Shown here piece by piece: positions 1 through 11,830 of a DNA stretch of 64,000 nucleotides (position 1 is its first letter; every line of letters starts with the position of its first letter). The position numbers and the translations under genes are program-made. The DNA is from Astrocystis sublimbata (taxonomy: Eukaryota; Ascomycota; Sordariomycetes; Xylariales; Xylariaceae). Below the pieces are notes generated by a model. The model did not search any database and was not told where the DNA came from. It saw nothing but the letters and a program-made list of their open reading frames with translations. Where the stretch lies: contig JAJNNY010000010.1 of NCBI GenBank assembly GCA_022453515.1, forward strand, positions 310,001 to 374,000, given 5' to 3'.

Positions 1-578
1 GATGAATGCCAGACTGCCGAGCGCGGCGCCTGCGAGGAGGCCAGGGACGAGACCACTGGGACTTCTTGGGTTTCTTCGAGGGTTATAAGGCTGTGCGGCA
101 CCTCCGGCGTAGGCTCCGCCGAATCGGGGGTTTCCCTGGCCTGATACTCCTCCTGAATTGGGAGTGCTGAAAAAGTGACGGGTTAGCTTAATGTTGAACA
201 AAAGACAACCGTTGAAAGCAAGCAGACGAGATGGACATGGCCATGGATTTGCACGTACCCGCGACCACCGCCAGTACCACCAGTACCTCCGCGACCGCCT
301 CCAGTGCTGCCACCACTCCCTCCAGTGCTGCCGCCGCTGCCGCTGCCGCTGCCGCTGTTGCCTCCTCCGCTGCTACCACCGCCTCCTCCGCGACCACCGC
401 CGCCGCCGCCACCCTTACGCTTCCATAACTCTTCGTTGGCCGAGCGCTCGGGGTGTGTCTCGGATTCAGGATGTGGTGTCCGGGTGTCTAGACCGGAAAC
501 TTTGGCTTCGGGAACTGCAACAGCATTGATGCTGTGGGTCAATGCGGCCAAGCCGACGAGAGCGTTGGAGAACTTCAT
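1..578 (-). CDS. glycine-rich secreted or membrane protein, partial
   Basis: Start ATG at 578; exon 1 is 578-259, intron 258-167 (donor GTACGT, branch GCTAAC, acceptor TTTTTCAG), exon 2 from 166 runs open off the left edge. The frame stays open across the junction. Residues 1-20 form a hydrophobic signal peptide (MKFSNALVGLAALTHSINAV). Then comes a charged spacer ending in a WKRK sequence (possible Kex2-type site), then about 55 residues of nearly pure glycine with serine and threonine. Exon 2 reads into a Gly/Pro/Asn/Arg segment and a hydrophobic stretch around GLVPGLLAGAALGSLAFI, which looks like a membrane helix. No enzymatic domain is visible and no function is assigned. The C-terminus lies outside the window. 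Gene and splice are likely real; the repetitive GGT/GGC codons make alternative antisense frames look open, and those are artefacts. Confidence 0.7.
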
Positions 579-2569
579 TTGCGATTCGCTCGTCTATGAG
601 TAGATATGGGATCGTTGATTGTCGATTGTTGATTGTTAATGGTTTAAATGTTTATTCGTATCGCGCGTCGAATGAACTAGGCACGCCGAGAATATGGTTC
701 GTAGGTAGGTAGGATCAGGTCAAGTCTGTGTATGTACCAAGGGAGAAAGAGAAAGCGATTAAAACAGTGTCAAGGGTTTCAGGAAGCAGGGGGGAGGGAG
801 GCCAACGCTCAAATACTTTGTCATGCGAATCTTAATGAATGAGATTTAGTTCATCTCTGCATGGGTACCTGCTTCGCCTGCCGAGCCTGCTGACCTGGCC
901 GTTGGTACAAGGGTCGCAGATCTGCAATTACCTATGACGCTTGCAGCAAGGTTTCAAGTCACACTGGTTACCCAAGTACAGCCAGCATCTCTTACGACTC
1001 ATGAGAGCCAGAGCCCCTGCCATGTTGTTGTTGGCACAGCATTTTCAAGTTCAACTCTGGTGCTGCACTGCTGGTATTGTCTGACATGCAGTCGCAGTCT
1101 CACCAGTCGGGTGTCTCTAGGTGAACATACTGTCGACATACTAGGAAGGTCATCATTAGCCTATTACTCGATGTCGCAACGGAAATGCACAATACAGTAA
1201 TGAAGCCATGGCACCGCCCCAAAGTGCAGGGTCCGTCATTGACTGACAGTTGTGACTGGAGTTGCCAAGACAAAAGCCAAGAGGCGATGAATAGCTAGTC
1301 TGCCCACTGCGCAGAAGCTGGAGGGCCCTAGCGAGAGATGCAGTTAGTCTTACTCGTCTTAATTGTGGTGGCAATCTCAGACTCTTTGGAGAGGCGTCGC
1401 GTGATTTGGTGCATCAATCCGCATTCCGTCATCGTACTTGATCGCGCCTGGCGAGGTACACGATGGAGAAGATGTCATTGTTGACTCTTTTAGTAGGTAT
1501 GCTAAAAAGTACGGTCCGAGGCTACTTACGAATAATTTTGTTTCTTTAGGCGTAGTCGGCCATGTTCGGTTCGTCTGGGGTACTTGTACCTGTCTCGGGT
1601 ATTTCTCATTCCGGGGTAGCAGGAAATGCCAATCTGGTTTTGAGGGTGCTCGATGTTGTTCTTGTTACTCGTACGAGTATGCGGTTTGAGCATCGGTAAA
1701 TCGATGGCAGACGGACTCCGGAGTAGGTATGTTTCTCAGTCGAGTAGGTAGTCCAAATTTGATAATTGACAAATACCTCGTCAAGGAGAATGAATTCTGG
1801 TCTTGCTAGGTACCGAGGCTGCCGACATGGCCCTGGGGGCCCTGGCATACCTGGGGCTGGCACATGGCGGTTGGTCGTGGCTGGTTCAAACTAGCCACTC
1901 GAGCCACTCCTCTCAGCCACCTCTCTCTACTATGTAAGCTTTAACCTATTCTAGCCATGCCAAGACAAAGCGTGAGCCAAGCCCCAAACAGCTGGGATAC
2001 ACTCGTCCTCGTACCTGATGTCTCTCGAATCCTGTTGTTTTACACCTGGGCAGCAGCACCTATTGAAGAGAGGACTATTCGCCGCAGCTGGATGAGCATT
2101 TTCTCCTCACGGCAAAACCGATATTGTGTCAGCTCCTCCAGTGTTTGTTGCTCGTTCGCTGCTATCGTGCCGTTGATGGTATACCTCAACCTCAATTCAG
2201 CCTTGCCTCACCAACTCCACTCGCTGCGGAGGATCGACGATGCCTAGAGATACATGTAGGTCATGACTATCATGAACTACCTACGGTCAGTCCCTAGGGC
2301 TTATCTTACCGCATCTTATCCCATCACTTCTGTGGCAAGCTGCGGACCTGTCCCCCTGTGTCGCCCTTGACTACCAGATGCCAGGCATGTTACCGAGAGA
2401 TCATGATCAGACATGCACCCGCAACACACCATGACAACATAGCCCGAAACTAGAACTCACCATTCATTGATTCGCTAGATGTGGCTCCAGCATTTGCACC
2501 CGAGTCCTTCCCAACTGCCACTGTCGACTCTGCGAGTAAACCCGCAACTCCAGAAGTCGAGTTACGAAT
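579..2569. other. intergenic, 2.0 kb, nothing convincing
   Basis: This lies between two divergently transcribed genes and should hold both promoters. Short open frames here have no recognisable domain and no splice-supported extension. No tRNA, repeat family or transposon remnant was recognised. Confidence 0.5.
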
Positions 2570-3879
2570 ATGGACAACCCCCCTGCGTCAGACCAGTCCC
2601 TGCTGGAGCGGCTGAACGCTCTGAAGCCCAGCTCTGTTAGTCTCGCAAACCCACATACATCAAAGTAAGATTATACCCCCCTTCGTTATTTCTCCTTCGC
2701 ATAGCCCCGTGGCCATGTACTCATCCTCTTTCCGACTTTATTGCACAACTTTTAACTCCCAACTATGGTGTGGACAACTGGATGATTATGATTAATGCTT
2801 ATATGTGCAGGCCCGATGCTGCATCCACCATTGACCGGGCCAAAACGCCGTCAAAAGAAGATGCTCTGACAGCTCGGTTGAAGAGCCTCCGAAATCAAGG
2901 TGGTGAATCTCTTAGTTCCACAGGCACTAGCCGGGAACACGGTGCTAAAGAGCCCACACAAACCCCGGCTACCCAAGATGACGGGTCCGTGAAGGAGGGG
3001 TCAGGCGTACCACAGGCCTCTAAGCCCATTGAGGCAACTGACGAGGTTGATTCACTACTCTACACAGACGACCAGACTCTCGAAGAGCTTCTGGCTGATC
3101 TGAGGTCAGACGAGAGTTGGCTAGATGGTGTAGCCGCCGAGGAGGAAGAACATCAGCGAGTAACAGCGCTTTTGGCTGAGTTAAGCAAGCCCTCTACCGA
3201 AGGTGAGAAAGCCGACGGGTCAAACAGCGACCATGATAACTCTCAGGTAAACAGGGAAGACAGCAGTGATGACGAGTCAGAAGATATCGCAGAGACAGAA
3301 GCGGAGGCAGGCTCTGTGCTTGCGAAGACTCTGGACGAGGTTGAATGGGAGGAAGCCAACAAGGACCCCTCTCCACGGCCCCAGCCAGAAGGCGCAAAAC
3401 AAATCTCATCAGATATGGCTCACAAAACCCCTGACGATGACCCCTTCGACCTTCCCACAGTTCCCTCTGAGCTCCAAGACCAACCAGGCCTACCCACACC
3501 ATCTACCCAAAATCAATCGGATGTTGACTTCGCAGCATCCATAGAATCTCGCATGGCGGCACTGAAACTTTCCGGCACACGAGAACTTCCATCAGCCCCC
3601 GCGGATGCGGTTGATTCACTCGGCCTCCCTCAAGCCCCTACCTTCGCTCCTAGTGACCGCCCAGTACCAGGCATTGCCAAGCGTACAGGTCTTACTGACG
3701 ATGACCAGAAGAACTGGTGTGTTGTATGTCTTGAAGATGGTACTGTCCGATGTCTCGGCTGCGAAGACGGCGACAACGTATATTGTGCTCGCTGCTGGAA
3801 GGGCATGCATGTTGGACCGCAAGCGGGCTACGAGGAAAGGGGTCACTCGTGGGCAACCTTCGTGCAGAGGCCTCGATAA
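2570..3879 (+). CDS. ANCHR/ZFYVE19-like B-box zinc-finger protein
   Basis: Two exons, 2570-2664 and 2811-3879, intron 2665-2810 with GTAAGA donor and GTGCAG acceptor; product 387 residues. The first ATG in the first exon is used because the following segment holds a conserved-looking LLERLNALKP motif (residues 11-20), echoed by LTARLKSLR near 51-59. Such short helical RL..L motifs resemble the MIT-interacting motifs of the human abscission/NoCut checkpoint regulator ANCHR, which binds VPS4. The middle is acidic and disordered. The C-terminus (about 335-377) is a compact zinc module with Cys335, Cys338, Cys346, Cys349, Cys357, Cys360, His365 and His377, matching the ANCHR-like B-box. No FYVE domain is present, so the name reflects the B-box family only. 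A role with ESCRT-III/VPS4 is inferred, not shown. Confidence 0.85.
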
Positions 3880-4086
3880 TACTTTCGGAGTAGTATAAAT
3901 AAACCTTCGGTAAACTAAACAAACATATGCCTGAATCAGATCCTCATCCCCTCGTATATCACACTCTTAAATGCCCTAAATTCTCGCCCAGTTGTACCCC
4001 TGACGAAATACATTATGGAAAAATACACAGCTCCACAATATAGGAATAGGCCATCTAGTAGATGTCGCGTTCCGGTTCGGAACTTC

Positions 4087-5810
4087 TCATCCCCGCTCCG
4101 ATTCCTCTTCTGAATATGACACCGCCCAATCCTCGACCTTTCTCGCCAGCCGCATGAAAGGCTCGTCTACAAATTTGCGAAATAATTGTGCAACAACCAG
4201 CACAAGTGGGAACAACAAAGCGAGTCCAACCGCCCAGCATAGTGTACGGTGAAAAGCCGTGTCGATACCAATCCAACCTCGAAGCCCGCTCCCTTCGCGC
4301 TCGACCCATCTATCTGGTCGTGCAGATACCCCGAGAACGGCATCCTGAAACATACTGAAGACTGAAGAGGGTGTCAGTATTAATGCCATATAGTGAACGA
4401 TATGCTTGGGTTGTAGGTCGCTTACTAGGTCCGTGAACAATATAGACCGCAAAACTGATGCGTCCGGCAAACTGGGCGAAGCGAGATTCCAGTATCTTCT
4501 TTTGCAAAAACGGGAGGCGCCCACAAGACCACACGATTCCTATGGCGGCGAGTGCGAACCAGAACTTCTGAGGGTCGCGCGCGCGGAACTCGTCAGGAAC
4601 AAATTTCACCAAATGACGGATACCTGGGGTGCGCGATGAATCCACATTTGGCCATCCCGCGATGTACAGCGCAGTGGTGAGGATAAGGGCATGCAGTGTA
4701 GTCTCCATCATGCTCATTGTTGATTTGCGTTCCTCTGGTCGGGAGATCTCCGCCTCTTTATCCCAGGGGTTGCCCGGGTAGACAGATGGATTGACGAGGG
4801 GTAGACTCTCTTGATATTCTTGCCGTGCCGCGCTGACCAGGTGTGTCTCTGCGAGCAACATGCCGCCAACGAACTCGGCGGCTGCCCATTTGCCGCAGTG
4901 GAGGCAATATACGACGAAGGAGACGGCTGAGACAATCCGAAAGGATGTGCGCATTCGCGAGAAGGCGAGGACTACCAGGAATAACAGCATAGAATGGCAG
5001 AGCTCGATCGAGATGGTCCATAAGTTGACGTTGTAAGGGGGCGAGAGGTGGTCGTCCCAGCTCCAAGGCCAGATAACGCTGCAAGAGATTCAGGATCATG
5101 AGTATCTTGCGTAGCAAAACTCTTGGGTCAACCACGAATTGTTTTGGGGACATATTTGGCACATTGTACATGTGTCAAGGAGTAGTTTCTGCCAAGAGCA
5201 TGGGGATAATACCCGAGAATACTCACTGATAATACACAGCGGCAACCCAATCCACAAGCTGCTGCCTCAGCGTCGGCAACACACCCCATATCCATCCCGC
5301 GCGGAGGAACATGGCGATAAATAGCATCGAGACAGCAGGCGGTCCCGCCAGCCTTATCGGACGGCGAAACGCCGAGGACGCCAGGATAGCGTGACATCTT
5401 TCAAAGTCCCTCGCCCGGACTGCCGTCAACGCCTTCACAGACAGGGCAAAGCCCGAGATGACGAAGAAGATATGGACCATAGGTCGTCCTGAAAAGACTA
5501 CTCGGATAAAAGGGAGCTGTATCCACGAGGGTTCGAGAGCCAAGGCAGGGCTGGGAAACACGCCGTACCACGATGTCAAATGCGGGTGGTTCTCTTCCGT
5601 GTAGTGGCATATACAGACAATTAGAGCCGCGAGACCACGAAGTCCATCAAGGTACGACGTCGCGTGTAGCCTGCTACCTGGTGGAGTTGATGCTGCGCCA
5701 TGGGGCCGAGGGAGGAGGGATCGGATGGACCTGGGCAGATAGGCTGCGAGGCGGAAGGAAAGAGGGAAAGGCAGCAGGTATCGTAGACGAAGAAGGAGAC
5801 GACGGGCCAT
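4087..5810 (-). CDS. acyltransferase-3 family integral membrane protein
   Basis: Three exons: 5810-5227, 5078-4426 and 4361-4087, with introns of 148 and 64 nt (donors GTGAGT and GTAAGC); product 503 residues, usual for fungal members. Near residues 54-69 is the family signature: DGLRGLAALIV followed by CICHY, with Arg58 and His69 as the expected catalytic pair. A run of hydrophobic helices follows, including FFVISGFALSV and, after the first splice, YNVNLWTISIELCHS, a pattern typical of this family (Pfam PF01757). Members move acyl groups from acyl-CoA to sugars or other acceptors in a membrane; the substrate here cannot be read from sequence. The short 3' exon is supported by phase and by a hydrophobic helix (CWAVGLALLFPLVLVVAQLF). 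It is transcribed convergently with the ANCHR-like gene, only about 210 bp apart. Confidence 0.88.
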
Positions 5811-7046
5811 TTGTGCTTAGAATGATGATGGTGTTTCGTTACTTAAGTGCTACTTGCTATAATGTTTTACTTTGAACATACCGCAGCTGTAGGTTAATTA
5901 TAAGCCCCGAGAAACCGATAAAATACAACTGACGCTTAATTCAGAGTCATGCTGTTAAAGGAGCGCGGCTCAACCTTTTGATTACCAAGGTCATGTTTAT
6001 AAGTGACTACAGTACCTAGGTAATATCCTTTGGTTCGATAAGCTTTTATCCAGTGCCGACAGGACCATGTGAACCGAGAAAAAATTGGCTTAATTTGCTA
6101 TATGTCCAAGGCGACACCCTCGCTTTGCTGCCCATGACTGCATCAGATATGCCTCGGTGACATTCGATAGTAGGATTGAAACAAGCTTGATCCAACAGTT
6201 GCATGCGTAACCCTTCGTGCAGAAAAGAGAAGGAGTCACATATCAAGGTTTGCATGTACATTCAAGAAGCACAGCATCCACGAAGCAGGCACTGCAGATC
6301 CGGGCACCTCTTAACCCGTCGCCGTTGTGTTGCGTCAGCTACCGGTACCACGGACCACAGAAATTCACCGACCGATGCATAGCCAACTTATATCAAGGTA
6401 AAATCTTCGATTCTCTCCGAACATATAACTGAGTGAGTACCCTGATCCTCCCCTCATATGGAAAAGTAGGAAATTTTCTCAATATGAAACAATTCTGCCC
6501 AATACAACTTAAGAGATGCTCTACAGAACAGAGGGCCAGGATGGAGAAAGTTTTTCTCTCAAGCAGAAGAAGATATCCCTCAATGACTGACTGACTACCT
6601 TTAATGTTTCCCTCTCCACCCTCAAAGAGGAACAAACACAAGTCGGCATCAGCAACATTTTCGAAAACTCGCCAACTGCACGAAACATTTCTAGCAGCCG
6701 AAAGACTGCCCTGCGTAAGTTTGCTCGATGAGAAAGCCTACTTACAAGCCTGCGTTTCGAAACATTTGCTTGTTGGTTTATAAGAAGTGTACCCACAAAT
6801 TTCAAAAACGGCCTCATTGACTTTATGAAAGGAGATAGCTATAAACCAAAGGATGGTGATGGTTTATGCAATTCAGGGGAGCGCAGCGTCAACGACGGCA
6901 TGACTCAAGAGTTGCCATGTCATGGCGACACGCCGTCGAGCACATGGCGTCATCGTCTTAGTATACAGTGATTTGCGAGTCGTGTTTTGTTCATGCTTTC
7001 ATTGTACCTGGAATGGCTACGACCCAAACAGGCTGCGCGCTGTCTA
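5811..7046. other. intergenic, 1.2 kb, nothing convincing
   Basis: AT-richer DNA between two minus-strand genes. It should contain the acyltransferase promoter near 5811-6100 and the GH12 3' end near 7046. Short frames at 6393-6817 lack domains. Confidence 0.45.
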
Positions 7047-8369
7047 CTATATCTCAATGTTCAAGGCAACAGTAGCGTCCATGGTCGACTTTCCGTAGAA
7101 GATCTCAGTTCCCGCATTGCCGACGTTTACGTAGTCGTTGTCTGAGATGTAGCCCTTCTTGACCATGTAGTCGAGCCATTCCTTGAGATCGCCTCGGAAC
7201 TCGCCCTCGTAGTTCTCGTCGACAAGCATGCTCCGCACAGTGACGCCGCTGGCAGGGTTCTTGCCCTCATACAGCTTCCAACTCGCACCGAACATGTCGA
7301 GAGTGGCGACGGGTCCACGAGAATAGCCGATGGGGACCTGGTTGCCCCAGTTTCTGATCCATAGCATGAACTCCGAGGTCGCTGTCGACGTGAAGTCATG
7401 GGGAGTGGGCGCCGTGACGAAGTCGAAAAGGTTGCTCCCTGCATTGTGATTACGTTAGCACTTGTGTCTACGTATACCTCTGTAGCTCAGCCGATGACGT
7501 GGGAACTTACCCCTGAAGTCGCTGGTGATCTTGCGGTCCCATTTGTAGTAGGCCGGGATCGACTTGATATCCTTCAGCTTCTTGTTCAGGTTGACACCAA
7601 TGCCGACATTCGTGTAACCCTTGCAGACATCCTTCGTATCATCGATCAACTTGACATCGGTAACACTGGTGTACTTGACTTCCTTCGTGCCTTCTGTATT
7701 CTCGAGAATGCCGTCAAAGTTGGTGCACTGCTTGCCCACCATCTCGTCGGCGTTGTACATCGAGTTGGCCACGGTCCATGGCATGCCCGGCAGGATTAAC
7801 CGATCATCGTTGCCACACTGCTCTGTTGGCTGCACCTTGTAGGCCATCGGTGTTGCTACGGGATATGTTCCATCGGTCACTTGGGTAGCTGAAGCGCTTG
7901 GGCTTTCTACGGGTGCGGTAATGGTATAGGTTGCAAAAGTGGAAGTAGGTAGATCTTGGTTTGGCACTTCGGTAAAGCTGGGGACTTCCGAGAGTGGTAA
8001 GCCCGTGGTTACGGTTGTTGTGGGAGAAACTGTGAGGTAGTAGGTCGAATAGGTTGAAACCTTTGGGATACTGTTGGCGGGAACATCAGTGAAGCTGGGT
8101 ACCTCGCTCAACGGCAGGCCTGTTGTAACGGTTGTTGTTGGGGTTTGCGTCATGTAGTCGGTTGAATAGGTTGTGGCATCAAACGTGAGGCTTTCGATAG
8201 GGACCACGGAGAAGGTAGATATGCTGGATAGCGGTATGCCCGTGGTTATGGTGGTTGTGGCTGATACTGGCGGCTTACCGCCGCACTTGCGTTGATTCCG
8301 AGCATGCTTTGGTAAAGCGTAGGCAGCCAGTGGGCTGAGAGCCACGAGGGTCAAAAGTTGGGATTTCAT
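7047..8369 (-). CDS. secreted GH12 endoglucanase with N-terminal Thr-rich repeats
   Basis: Exons 8369-7511 and 7438-7047, intron 7510-7439 (GTAAGT, ATGCAG); product 416 residues. I chose the ATG at 8369 over one 21 nt upstream because it begins a clean signal peptide (MKSQLLTLVALSPLAAYA). Residues 38-155 hold three Thr/Ser-rich repeats about 39-40 residues apart, each with TTTVTTGLPLSEVPSF or a variant. From about 183 comes a GH12 fold: paired cysteines 185/216, NVGIGVNLN, then YKWDRKI. The likely nucleophile is Glu309 in SEFMLWI and the acid/base Glu398 in AGTEIFYG; their spacing (89) fits the family (84 in Trichoderma Cel12A). GH12 enzymes cut beta-1,4-glucan or xyloglucan; which one is unknown. 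Ordinary fungal GH12 proteins are about 240 residues, so the N-terminal extension is unusual; it may be O-mannosylated. Confidence 0.88.
7900..8260 (-). repeat. triple in-frame repeat inside the GH12 gene
   Basis: Three tandem coding units of about 117-120 nt give the Thr-rich blocks at residues 38-77, 78-116 and 117-155. The second and third are closest (TTTVTTGLPLSEVPSFT shared exactly); the first has diverged (TTTITTGIPLSSISTFS). No cysteines or carbohydrate-binding module are present. Confidence 0.85.
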
Positions 8370-11300
8370 TTTTTGGTAACTATCGTTCAACGACAGTTTG
8401 TTGTGTTACAGGTACTGAAACGAGAGTTTATCCTGCCTGTGCTGGCGGCGGAGAGTAGGTCAACGAGTGGAACGTCGTTGAATGAATGCGTATAAGTGCC
8501 TCGAAACCGGGTCGGGCTGTTAGAATAAGAATGAAGAAAAACGAAGGACAGAAAAACCAAATGAGGCGATTCTCAGCTCTCCATGTCGAGGGCGAGGGCC
8601 AAAAAGGGATCAGCCATGATGATATACCCTTGCCGCTGCTGACCTTGTCCCCTTCTTTCATCTTACCAGGCACCCCAGCCATGCCAGGTCCCGCCATCTG
8701 ACCCAAGGTGGATAGGGGGCCAAAGGCATTGGCTTCTAGGCCTTCGGGTCCTTTGTTGTTTGTACGAGTGTACCTGGCGCAGAACTGGCGCTATCGTCTA
8801 GATAGTCCTAGACCGTTTCATTGAGGGCGGAAACGCGAACCATCGTCCAACCCCACGGGCGGATCATCGACACTTGCATTAGCGCATCAGCTGGTCGGAC
8901 CACTCAGCTATAAGCGCCCAGCGTCCTGGATACCCTGTTTGATGAAGGGGCTATGTGCGATGAACACAAACGCCCCATCGCCTTGCCTTGTTCCTGTTCC
9001 CTTCCGGCGAGCTGAGCTGACGCTGACAGGCCTCGCGGGCTCGACGGGTAGTGGTCGTGGTTGGTGTGCACTTGCACGTACACTAAGCCATGCGTAAGAC
9101 TTACTTACTTCTTACCCATGGCTCGTATTCATATTTAAATGCCCAGCCCAGCTATGATTACGTATCTACCAATGGTTAGGTAGGGAGCCAGTCTTCCACT
9201 CCCCCATTCAGCTCCTACTGTTAGTAGTTTGGCCACTATCATACAACTACATACTTAGATGTGTGTGAAAATGCCCCGTCGATCGGCTCAGCGCTCTGCG
9301 ATGCGGAAACCGGTTCAAATTGCTGCGTAGGTAGGTGGCATGACGTACGTCAAAGCATCCGGGTATTCGGTAGCGGTCCGATGTGTCCCAAATGCTACGG
9401 TAGCTACCTTCCTACATGATATGATCTCCGCAAATCCCTGAAGATCTGGGTTAGCACGATATCTGACCTATCGTAATTTACGGCCCTCTAGCGTTTGACG
9501 TTGACGAAGGCGAGCAACGATCTCAATCTCTCCCTGCAGTTTGAGTGGAAACTTGCAGCTGTCGTGATACCTTCATGTAACGCACGTTAGTATCGAAGAA
9601 CAAACTTGGTGATAAACAATCTGGTTGCTTCATCCCCTGCGTAAGGGTGTGCGCTAAATTGGAAGAACCTGCTTTGACCTACGTAAAAGTAAATGAGTGG
9701 CTGCTTTGGAGAGAAATGAGGATGCATACTGCAATCAAACATGCACACAAAGAGGACCACCTCTTTCAATATAGAGGTCCGATCTAGTGATCAAAAGAAA
9801 CCACCCAGCAAGAATTGAGGTGGCAGTATGCACATGCCAAGACCATACTATCGACTATATCTTGCTACGCAGTACCGCCGATCAATTTCACGACTCGTGA
9901 AACGCACTAACATTACCTAGGCTTGGGGCCGGGTGGGGGATCTAGCAGAGAAGAGGAAGAAGAAGAAGAAGAATACTGGACTCGTCTGCTGCCGAAGAGT
10001 ATTCGTAGGATTCTAGATTTACAAAGTCGAGAATCAAGGCGCAAGTGAGGTTCCCGTGTTAATCTCCGCCGCGCGAATTAATGAAGGTGGGCGTGACAGA
10101 GACAACAAAGCCCATTAGATTGAGGATGCAATCAGGTTTCGAGCCTTGTGAATACCTTTCGATGTAGGTATTCAAGGTAGGTATTCAAGGTAGGTTGGTC
10201 ATTGATCGCGACTCATGCAACGTTGACTGGCCATGAAGATTCGATCCAAGTTGCTAAGCAGCGCATATCGACATCGGCAGGTCGTTGACGCCGCTATTCA
10301 TTTCGTCAACAACGACTGGCGTAGCGTACTGGGATCGCAACACTAACCAATACTTTTAAGCCTGCTTCGAGTCAGCAACGTATACCTGTATGCAAAATGT
10401 CAACCGGAACACAGCGGCACGTGGATGGGTGAGCTAGGGATGGAAACATCCGCTACCTAGCTAGATATTAATGAATAAATGAATACCGTATACTCCACAT
10501 GGTTGGTCTATCCAGGTACTGAGTGTATTTGATATTAGGTATTAAGCGAACATGCCATGTTGTTGCTTGCGCATAAAAATCAAGAGCCAAGAGCAATGCA
10601 CTAAGTTGCGACCACTGACTTGAAGCTTCAGTGACATTATCTCATGGGTGCTGCCTAGGGTCTGGTACGCCTCGGTCCGGTTCGGTCTTAGGCTCCTTAG
10701 TAGGTATGATAATTGACGATTCAATTGTCTACGAATACAGAGGCTAACGCTCTACTGTGTAATACGAGAAAATAGGCAACCACTTAACAATCGTATTGCT
10801 CTACACTGCCATGACTGACAGCTTGGCGCCAATGTTTAGCTCGACAATCCTAAGCGCCGTCGCATGTACTTGTAGTTGTACTTCGCCTATTTGCAGGTAT
10901 GCATGAGTGCGATGATGAGAAATTTCAACTATTCAGTCCCACGAGCGGTGACGATGTTTCTATATACAGGAATACAATGCCATATGCAAAGGATGTTCTT
11001 GGAGTCAAGGCAACTCAGCCATACTATGTATCGTTAAGCACATGTCCGCATGCATGTGAGCCGGTACATTCCAGCATGCTCAAAACACCAAGTAGTGAGT
11101 CGTCATACTCCCCTTGCTGAGATGATGCGAAATCTTTCCTCGGTTCAGCTCCAGCTAGTGCGATTGCAGATACGAGGTTACTGAAGGGGCCAGCTGCGCC
11201 AACGGCACCGCCCGTTCTTTTAACCCAGAGGCTCCTTACATACACGAATTACCCGACGGACGATACCTGATTGGTGACCTTTGTAACCACAACGACGGAC

Positions 11301-11830
11301 TAATTATATCCTCTGGCGTATATGATAATGATCATGATAAATCGACATTACTTGGACATGTGCTAATGTGCATTAGTATCAGTGACGCTTTAAGTATCAC
11401 GGCCAGCTCAAGTCACACGCTTGCGGATCATAGTGGCGAAGGGAGGCATTTGTCATTTCTCGTGTACTGGAGACTGGCATGATACGTCGCTCATGTCATG
11501 GTGCTTTGGTCAAGATACACGTTGATTGTAGTGCAAACTGATCACTGCCCATGGCTGCTTACAAGTTGCCCTCGACTCTCGAAAAGAGGAAAAATGAAAA
11601 TTGGATAATAACCAATAGTTGACATTTTGAGTGATCAATCTGAATGTCTACGCTACCTGGGACGAAAGTTGAAATCGCCCGTGTAAGTTTGTATAACCCG
11701 AAAACACCCCATTAAAGCAAACCCAAAGCAGCCAATATGCCAACATTTTCAACATGAATTACCACATTAGTCCCAACTTCATATGCATGCATCCTTGCAT
11801 TGCATTGCACTGCCTTACATCGCATTATCA
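8370..11830. other. intergenic, 3.5 kb
   Basis: No convincing gene. It holds a GAA-rich microsatellite at about 9950-9974, and two copies of a 13-bp unit GTAGGTATTCAAG at 10164-10189 followed by a partial third. The proximal part (8370-9300) is presumably the GH12 promoter. Short frames at 8428-8706 and 10899-11245 show no domain. Confidence 0.45.
10164..10198 (+). repeat. 13-bp tandem repeat
   Basis: Unit GTAGGTATTCAAG twice in direct tandem (10164-10176, 10177-10189), then GTAGGTTGG. Simple slippage-type repeat. Confidence 0.85.
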
